Assembly (NCBI GenBank): GCA_964030475.1
Contig: CAXIPT010000058.1
Coordinates: 53,084 to 117,083 of the forward strand
From: Tethya wilhelma
Lineage: Eukaryota > Porifera > Demospongiae > Tethyida > Tethyidae
DNA: 64,000 nt
Reading direction: 5' to 3'
This document shows positions 56,563-64,000 of the stretch, piece by piece. Position numbers and translations under genes: made by a program. Positions within the stretch are counted from its first letter, which is position 1; each line of letters starts with the position of its first letter. The notes below the pieces were generated by a model. That model worked only from the letters and a program-made list of their open reading frames with translations. It did no database searches and was not told where the DNA came from.

Positions 56563-57426
56563 TGGTAAGTATAAATTTGTGAATGGCTAGTACAATGATG
56601 CATTAAGGGTAGACTTTGAACAATATATGTCATGCATGCATATCTAAAGTCAGAGGAAGTTTGCAAGAGAATATCCAACAGAGTTGAGTTGTTATATAAT
56701 ATAGTATCAGAATCTGATGTGATCTAACTTTTTGAGATGCACAGCCCTAAGGATCTTCTGATTGGTCTCTCATGCTTCTTGGATACCAGGTTTTCATGTA
56801 TGTGACCTAGCTCAATGCCATCCCGTCACATAGGAATGATCGGTCGAATGCAAAGGGCCTACTGATGACAATCCCTTAAACATAATATGCCCTGCACATG
56901 GTGGAGACAAGTCATGGTGTAAACCTCAACATGCCAAGGAAGCTTGAGATCTGGATATACTCCACGTGATAATTGAGTAGATTGAGTAAAATAGTTCTTG
57001 ACTACAGGTAGAAATGTTTAAGTTTATATACAAATATGAAACTACAACTCAGTAAGGTGTCTACAGTACTAGTTTTAATCATACATAAACATACATAAGT
57101 CACCTTATAATAAAATTATTACCCAGTAAGTCTAGCAATATGAGTATAACATCATATTCCTCCCTTCTTAACCTGTATAAAAGTCTATTAGCCTGTATGG
57201 AGGTCGGTGATCATGTACTGGGTAGGTCATCTCACTGACAACTGAATTTGACGTATGAGTTGTTTAGATGTAATGAATTTAATTTGCATTTCATTAAATG
57301 CCAATTAACCGCACACTTATAGCGTGCTTTTTGGAAACAAGCTCGGTGGATATGATCATTGTTATTGAAATGCAAATATTTAGTTTTAGTATTTCTAAAA
57401 ATGATGCTGAAAAGTATACGATTCCC
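56563..57426. other. No supported gene
   Basis: Unique AT-rich sequence between the charged-protein exons and an R1 repeat. Confidence 0.4.
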
Positions 57427-57845
57427 AGTACGGTAGTACCGGGTACATAGGAAAGGCACAGATGGCCATTAGCTTAATACAAATATTCACGCGAATAACT
57501 CTGCAAAAACTGGGTGCTTGGCTCTAAAAGGCTTCTTAAGCTACTATTTAGCTCTTTCTCTTTCTTATGAGCCCCAAAACATCGCTAAAGAATCAAAAAT
57601 ATGCCAAACCTCTCCATCTTCTTCTATCTTGCACCCATTTTTCTCTGCAAGTGCTCACTTTCAGAAGCTGATTCTTGAATGCCAATAAACATGGTTTCTT
57701 TGTCTTCAGCCGCTTTTGGCATCGGGCCAAGTCGCTGGACGAAAAGCACCTTCTCTGTATGGCCGCCATTCATTTCTATACTCATGAATAATTCATTAGC
57801 TACTTGGGAAATCAAGCTGACTACCCTTTTCATACTGGCATAGAA
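57427..57845 (-). mobile_element. R1 repeat body (copy f, reversed, 5'-truncated)
   Basis: Starts with the R1 end palindrome (CCCAGTACGGTAGTAC, one arm mutated to CCGGG) and runs in reverse orientation to about the start of the conserved GTGTG/AATAACGCACAC block. It lacks the GAA tract. A hairpin element follows at 57985. Confidence 0.8.
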
Positions 57846-57984
57846 GTGTGCATTATATAGAATTCATGTATTTCGTGACAAGTACAGATTCTGCTATTCC
57901 CACTACCACTGGATACAAACTCCACCATAGCTATAAGTTGCTTTAGACAATTTGCTAGGGTACATGCAGATAGTAATTATTCAG

Positions 57985-58235
57985 AAAAAAAAAGTGAAAA
58001 AACCATTAGAAATGTAATGAGAACATATGAATGGCCAAATCGTGAAAAACAGTAAGCAAACAAGATCGATAGGAATAGTGATCAGATTGAGAGAAGAGTT
58101 CATTCCTGTGTCCACTAGTTATAGGAATATGAACATAATTGAGACACACAAAATAAACTCTTCTCTCAATCCGACCACCATTCCTATCTTGTTTGCTTAT
58201 TTTTTACGATTTGGCCATTCCTATGTTCTCCTAAT
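57985..58235. mobile_element. Foldback hairpin, second subtype
   Basis: Arms share TTAGAAATGTAATGAGA and GAATGGCCAAATCGTGAAAA with the composite family; inner arms (CAGATTGAGAGAAGAGTT and complement) match the copy at 40741. It separates the R1 part (57427) from the linker part (58690-58935) of a reversed composite element. Confidence 0.85.
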
Positions 58236-58935
58236 GATTAATTTGTAATTTTTCATCCAGCTCTTTTCCTGGGACAAATCCTTCCAGATAACCAAACATG
58301 ATGTGTCTGACCTTCCTGAAATGGTTCTGTAAGGGTGACAGAGTCATATGCCAAAGAGATATTCTTGGCAAAGAGTAGTTGCAATTGTTCCACTTGTGTC
58401 CTTTTAATTGTGCCCACACCCTTTTTGATAGAACTGAGTTTTGGGCAAAAACATAGGAATTTGTCCCTTGCTAAACTAGAAGTTTCAATCTTACTTTTTC
58501 ATTTTTGAAGTCTGAGTGGCATGCATCCATTCTTTCCAGCGGTGGAAATTCCATGCTCTTCCAACACCAAGTTCATTCCATTTGCAACTATATATCTGAC
58601 CTCTCTCTATTCTGTACATCTTTTGTACCCTTACTTCATAAACAGTGTTCGTCATGACTCTTTGCNCTGGAACTATTTTGTGATACCTGGATGCTCTTGC
58701 TCTCTTCTTAAGAAATGAATCAGGACTTTGATTATCATAACATATAGAAAGCAAGTAAATCTTATGATACAGCTCCTGCCTCCAAATCATGCAAATGACT
58801 GAGAAGTGTGTTAAACTTCAGTATCAAGCAGGCCGCTCAGTACACAACTTACTGAGCAGACTACTAGCTTAGTAGATAGCTACACACACCAACTTAATTG
58901 TGATTTGTAGAATTATGGAAAAATGAGAACAAACA
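58236..58935 (-). other. Non-coding; right part is linker of a reversed composite repeat
   Basis: From the N at 58666 rightwards (GGAACTATTTTGTGATACCTGG to AATTGTGATTTGTAGAATT) the sequence is the reverse complement of 10862-11070. The 58236-58665 stretch has no gene. Confidence 0.6.
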
Positions 58936-58941
58936 AGTAAT

Positions 58942-59082
58942 AGTTAATGCACAGTAGGTAGGGAATTATGGCTACGTAAACATCCTCGCCCTCGGGCGTA
59001 GGGAATTATGGCAGTAAACGTCCGATGCCCGAGGGCGAGGATGTTTACGTAGCCATAATTCCCTACCTACTGTGCATTAACT
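58942..59082. repeat. Perfect 56-bp inverted repeat with 29-bp loop
   Basis: Arms 58942-58997 and 59027-59082 are exact reverse complements, from AGTTAATGCACAGTAGGT to CGCCCTCGGGC. The loop repeats part of the arm (GTAGGGAATTATGGC, at 58957 and 58998). It interrupts the reversed composite element between linker and hairpin. Confidence 0.95.
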
Positions 59083-59170
59083 GTTTTATATCCCTACTCT
59101 GATTGGTTAAATGGAGGCGCGCTCTATACAGACCCAAAAGTCAATGGGAGAAAAAGTACTAGGTGGGATA

Positions 59171-59438
59171 TAAGTACAAAAAACATTGGAAATGTAATGA
59201 GACACAGGAATGGCTAAATCGTAAAAAGAACGCAAACAAGATGGAATGGCTGTTAAGAATGTGTAAGGAATTCTTCCTGTGGGCAAAATGAGAGACTCAA
59301 TAAGGAGATTGTTAAATGCAGCCCATACAGGAAGAATTCTGCACACACTCCTAACAGCCATTCCATCTTGTTTGCGTTCTTTTTACAATTTAGCCATTCC
59401 TGTGTCTCATTACATTTCCAATGTTTTTTGTACTTGTA
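59171..59438 (-). mobile_element. Foldback hairpin of a reversed composite repeat
   Basis: Arms match the hairpin at 10598-10862, and the loop is its reverse complement (GAGACTCAATAAGGAGATTG here, CAATCTCCTTATTGAGTCTC there), so the unit is in the opposite orientation, consistent with R1 copy f. Confidence 0.9.
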
Positions 59439-59931
59439 CATTATAAGGTATGCTGTTGACCCAGGCCTTAAGTACACAGAGGAGCTGTGGTGTATCTAGC
59501 ATTGAGCACTCCCTTGGCTAAGAAAATAATGATGTCATCGCTTAAAAGCTCTCAAAACAAGTGCAGTTCAATGACTTATGCTTGAAATAGATTAAATATA
59601 ACTTTCAAGAGTGAAAATTTATATAAGATAGGAGAAAAGGCCAAAAAAACTGCAGAGCACGCTGCCGGGACTAATAACTATTAATAATTTTGCTCATGTG
59701 ACCCAAAAATAGGCGGGGCTACCTCAAAGTTTTCGGGCGCTTCACGCCCACATTTATCAGCATCCCTGTTACTGAAATCCTGGATATGCCCCTGGAGAGC
59801 GTGCCATTTGTTTTGCTTAGAATAAACTTGATGGTAAGCATGTTCCTATTTCAACACTAATTTTTTGTTAGTGAAATGTAATAAGTATGCTTTAGATAAT
59901 AAATCATATGATGGACTCAGTAGTACTTATT

Positions 59932-60150
59932 CTTCGGCAGCATGCTTTCTCTTCATTGGTTTAGGTACTAATGACTGGTTCTTTGGATCAATTCTTATAT
60001 GGTGTTCCTTCATCACATTTAATTAGCAGTCTCTCAGTTATGTTGGGCATATGACTGCTTGATGTTGTTAAATACAGTATGGATACTCTCTGTACCCTGT
60101 TCTCCCATTAGCCCAAGACCAGCTCCCTGGTACGTGCATGGCATTCTAAA
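59932..60150 (-). pseudogene. Transposon-protein C-terminal remnant (EQG.ESIH type)
   Basis: Leftwards: GLGLMGEQGTESIHTVFNN and IKQSYAQH, a frame change, then MKEHHIRIDPKNQSLVPKP and MKRKHAAEE with a stop at about 59932. I recall a 'GEQ..ESIH..F' block ending in a lysine-rich tail in a multicopy transposon-linked family of cnidarians and arthropods. A possible upstream piece near 60395-60530 reads ISPEDELVMKTDLAIIEKM. Degenerate. Confidence 0.45.
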
Positions 60151-61575
60151 AAATGCATTTTAGGGATCAGTGATGCCTGTAGTACGACATGAATCCTGTT
60201 AACATTGGTGTGTTAAGATTATGGTATGTGTGCGTATATCATGCAGTACTGAGTTGCCGTAGTACGTGTCGATTCACTTACTTAGCTCTGATATTATGTT
60301 AGCATCTATGTTGTTTATTTGAGTCATATGCATTGTGACACTTTGCAAACAGCTCAAAAGTTGTCACAAGTCTCATGTACTTATCTCTTCCCCTGCTGGT
60401 TTGAATGGAAATGTGAATGGTGCAGGCTCAGTCCTGACAATATCGCCAGCCCATTTTCTCAATAATAGCCAAGTCTGTCTTCATAACAAGCTCATCTTCT
60501 GGTGAGATGTCAATGGTGATTCCTGCGCTAGTGAGGAGTGACTACTGTTTTCAACTTTCACTTCAGCTTTGAGTTGGACATCTGAGGTATCCTGGATTCT
60601 GTGGTATGCATCTCATTTGTATCGTTCACATTGATGTGTCAGTAGAGGATAAACCTGGAGATGGTACATGAAGTTTGGTGAGTGGCTGTAGAGGTATAGA
60701 AATTCTAATAAACATATTCATTAATGTATGGTAATTAGCTATAGTCTTCCAATTAAAGCACAATCCCTCTTCTATTCTTCTTACGTGAACCATGGTCTCC
60801 ACTTGAACAAAGCAAACCTAAATGCTGCTCTGTGTCATTTGTTGGTGTAGTCAATGATAGAGACATAATCTCATCCACAGACCTGTCTGAATCAGATGCA
60901 TCCACCTGAGCCTGGTATTGTTCATAGTAGAGAGAATCCAGGTGGTAGACAGAGCACGTACCCTCTTAAGGACTTTTACAAGGAGCTCACTGGGTGGTTG
61001 TTATGTGAATTTATGTACAGTATTACAATTATTGATTCATTGGTACGTATGTTATTCTCCTTGTTTGACCTACTTACAAATTAATGCAGCCTCTACATAC
61101 AATTGAAGAACAGGGAAAGCTGAACAGGGGGTTGGACACACAAAATGCGCCATATGTGAATCACGTGGTGATGATTACATTCTATAGGCTAGCATGGCAC
61201 GGATCATGGGCATGCCTGGAACACTCTCCTAACAGGACATGCATTGGATGCTGGAGAGGTAGACAGTTTAGCTGTGGGACCAAATTGTCTTTATATTACA
61301 AGTTCCTGGATTTGATTCAGCAGCCAGTGTTGGCTGTTGATTGTGTCTATCAAGTAAAAAGAACCAGTGTGAAACATGTGTCTATCAAATAAAAAGAGGT
61401 TTAACTAGGTTCTAAAACATTCTTAGTCTTATTACCATTTAATCTTAAATATGTCACTTACCTTATACACAACTTTGCCAAATCAATTGTCCATAGGTCA
61501 AAACATAGAGGTGGAGCTATATTGCTGAGTCAGCCAAAAAAAATACACACGTGATCATGCCCAACCCCCCCCCCC

Positions 61576-61603
61576 CTACTACTACTACTACTACTACTAC
61601 TAC
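61576..61603. repeat. (CTA)n microsatellite
   Basis: Nine CTA triplets following a C homopolymer. Confidence 0.95.
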
Positions 61604-62629
61604 CAATCCTTGTGATAGTGTTCTCATCTTTTTGAGAAAAAAACCTTCTTGTAGACCATTCTAATAAACATGGAGATGATGTTTTTTGGACTGTCACGAT
61701 ATCTCATAGTTCTCAGTTGAACTCTGCTGTATGGACTCTGGAGGATATTCAATGTAGGATTCATTCCACATGACTGTGACCTGCTTGGTGCTGATATGTT
61801 GAAATATATCTTCCTTTGATCAGTTTCTTGGCTATATCGATAGACCTGAAGTTCTCAAGGTTGTAACAACATTACTCTCTGTATTGCCTCCACAAGCATC
61901 ATTGCTGCGAGTCCCAAGAGTGTTAGCTATAACAAGTGCTACCCAATATTTCTTTTTATACTTAAGAAACTTCTCAACACATCAAGAATGTCTTGAATTT
62001 GATTGGTTAATTTTTTTACGTATGCATGACAGGATATATCCATACATGGCTTACCAGTTTTTCAGAATGTCTGTGCAGTGAGACTAAGTTGTCACCAGTT
62101 CATCAGCCAGTGAGTCAACAGCATTAATTATGACTCTTAGACTTCTTGAACGATGGGCTGTAAATAACAATGCTCAAAGTCAGTTATTAAGAACATCTTT
62201 TTCCAGTTTTAATTTCTGTTTTTTTCATACGTATGGTAGTACGTATTGTAGGAATGGGCTGTCTGTCCCATAGACACAATACAAAATATGTATCACCATA
62301 AAAATCTATCAAAACAAAGTTACTGAAGCCTTCAAACTTGTTGAAAGACTCTCCAGAACATATTACTAACGGCCTGAAACTCACAGAAATCGTCGAGAGT
62401 GATAAAGGGAAGCCACAATAGTACCATTTTTGTTCTCCTAACGTACTTACGTTACTTGAACACCGTTTCCAGAGAACCAGAAAGTGTTGAGCCAGCTTTG
62501 ACAGCACAAGGTAAGTCCTTTTCAAGGGAACTAGGTTCCTTGATACTCGTTTTCATCACAAATAAACCTAAACAAAAACTAGAAAGCTTTAAAATTTAGA
62601 ATATAAAATCATGTACTTCAATGTAGCAC

Positions 62630-62765
62630 TCCCGTGTAAACGCAAGCGTGCAAACTCGCGTGATGACCCGTTGCCGTGCGCCGCATCAAAATTCGCACGT
62701 ATAGCGCGAGTAGCGCGTGACGCTTTACGCGCGAAAATCTCAGCGCGCAGTACGTTTATCAGTAC
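62630..62765. other. CpG-dense patch
   Basis: About 135 bp dense in CG and GCGCG-type words (GTAGCGCGTGACGC, TACGCGCGAAAATC) within strongly AT-rich DNA. Nothing coding. It could be an unmethylated promoter island or a young repeat. Confidence 0.45.
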
Positions 62766-63302
62766 GGTTTATAGCTAGTATCGAGGGCATGCATATAAAC
62801 TCTTGCTAGTATATAATCCTCCTATGAATGACAAAAACAGGCCACCTACATGAATATATCCCCCTTGTAATGTATGTAGCAGCAGGTACAGTTATATTAA
62901 GGCATAAATAAACTAGTGAATAAGCTTACCCAGTCAATCTCAAACCCTATTGTAAATAAGCTATATTATAAGGTTCATTATATTTACCTTGCCGTCATTT
63001 AGCAGCGCTGTTACACTCTCAATTGACTCCTAGCTGCCACGGATAAGCATAGACTACTATATGTACCAGCTGAGTCAGACGAGATCAGTGCAGCATGCCC
63101 AATTTGAAAATGGTAATTCATTATCAGTAAAATTATGTGTTCAGGAAATGACATCATTAGTCATGCAGTATGTGAGGAAAACACACAACATATTTATCTG
63201 GGAATCCGTGTGGAAAAGAAACAAACAAACACTTTTCATTTACTCTATCAAGGTCTGTAACATCATACTGACTACATTCAATCACGGGTATTAGAAACCT
63301 GT

Positions 63303-63992
63303 TCAGTTTGTTGACAATACAAGAAGATACGCTAAAGTAGTCTTTGAGAGAACCAGCATATGGTTCCGTAATACTTTGACAACAACTAGTGGCAAAACTT
63401 GTGAAGGTGGAACAATAAAAAATTGAACTAGTCCAAACTTTTTTTCTCCTGTTTCATTTGAATATGATATTGTATGACTGTTTCTGAGCTTCACACGATC
63501 ATAGATTTGAGAGTACAAGGTACAATTATTTTTTTCAATTCTATAATAAATTTGAACTTTTGCATTTTCCCTGCATACAGGATGTCCAAGATAGTCATTA
63601 GCAAGATGAACAACTGGAACTGGTAGAGTCATTAACGATGATCCTCCAATTATGTACTTATCAGGGCCAATTTTTTGTTTGTTGGCACTGAAAAACAATA
63701 AATTGCATTAAATTTTATCAACAGCATTCTAATAATAATTTAAAAGTAATGTTACATGAGACAAAGTTTTATGCATACATGACGTACTGAAAACTTGCAT
63801 CTCTGGGAAAGAGTACTCAAAAAGCTGTACAAGTCATTATGATGACCATTACCAATTTCAAATACTATGTAGCTGCTGTTAAAGGCTCAACAAATTTACT
63901 TACTTGGATTTTGTGGATGAAAAAAGGACACTGAGAACATGAGACACCCGGGAAGTTGGTTGCAGTGGTGGCAATGAAGCCATACTCTGCAT
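63303..63992 (-). CDS. Two-exon protein of unknown family (possibly partial)
   Basis: Exon 1 (63904-63992) begins MQSMASLPPLQPTSRVSH and ends before gtaagt. Exon 2 (63303-63687), after tttttcag, reads ANKQKIGPDKYIIGGSSLM, then VQIYYRIEKNNCTLYSQIY, SYSNETGEKKFGLVQFFIV and VLPLVVVKVLRN. The pattern 'V.IY.RI...C.LYS..Y.R...RNS..I.Y' followed by 'FG.VQFFIV' recalls a conserved tail in transposon-linked proteins of cnidarians and sponges, where it precedes a C-terminal helix. Intact as read. A start upstream beyond the window cannot be excluded. Confidence 0.45.
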
Positions 63993-64000
63993 AGCTACAT

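Larger units (their letters stand above)
60151..63302. other. No supported gene; decayed sequence
   Basis: Scattered short frames, including 61084-61392 on the plus strand, lack signatures. It holds a C run and (CTA)n tract at 61566-61603 and the CpG-rich patch at 62630-62765. Confidence 0.4.

Noticed and set aside
1..64000. tRNA or rRNA genes
   Set aside because: No stretch with recognisable A and B box plus cloverleaf, or rRNA core sequence, was seen on reading.

Overview
The window reads as intron-rich, AT-rich metazoan DNA, most likely a demosponge (an Amphimedon-type genome). This rests on very short introns (often 40-150 bp), RNF213-type giant ATPase exons, DUF6589/RecQ/hAT transposon genes and a high density of foldback MITEs. 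No database search was possible. The assembly is imperfect: there is one 100-N gap (31340-31439) and single Ns at 1222, 25784, 36802, 39210, 49580 and 58666, several of which sit on repeat or structural breaks.

Left third (1-25.4 kb). One minus-strand RNF213-like gene runs from about 25.4 kb off the left edge. Its N-terminal-side exons lie at 20344-25386, and its AAA-core exons at 1-7383 (Walker A and Walker B of two AAA modules, then the NRLEKHF region). The two exon groups are separated by a 13-kb island (7.4-20.3 kb) of nested mobile DNA. In order the island holds: a broken minus-strand gene of unknown family; a DUF6589 C-terminal half (plus); a RecQ-type helicase pseudogene (minus) split by two MITE-like insertions; a minisatellite; an apparently intact six-exon coiled-coil gene (minus); a divergent zinc-finger gene start resembling the N-terminus of DUF6589 proteins (plus); and a hAT element with 14-bp terminal inverted repeats and a frameshifted transposase.

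Middle (25.8-46.2 kb). There is an integrase-type HTH exon, tentative exons of another minus-strand gene, and a GH116 (GBA2-like) beta-glucosidase gene whose N- and C-terminal exons are on the minus strand while two middle exons are on the plus strand. The flipped block is bounded by a perfect 101-bp inverted repeat whose right copy ends at an N, so it is a true inversion or a misassembly. Two nearly identical intronless type II membrane proteins (glycosyltransferase-like) follow, tail to tail, with a second RecQ remnant between them.

Right third (46.5-64 kb). Two adjacent tandem arrays (about 174 bp x 9 and about 127 bp x 6) have splice-site-like borders and mostly conserved reading frames, ending in an open reading frame with a stop, so they may be an exon-amplified gene. 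The rest is mostly repeats, transposon-gene remnants, a small multi-exon plus-strand gene, a broken C2H2 gene and a two-exon minus-strand gene at the right edge.

Recurrent repeats: a composite element (about 280-bp foldback hairpin + linker + about 590-bp R1 body ending in the palindrome CCCAGTACTACCGTACTGGG) appears at 10.6, 19.0, 31.4, 57.4-59.4 kb and in fragments elsewhere. Short foldbacks beginning AGCCTCGTTCCCAGG, a TTAA-flanked MITE, a TACCGTAGAT-ended MITE and a 1.66-kb element with long inverted arms add to the load.
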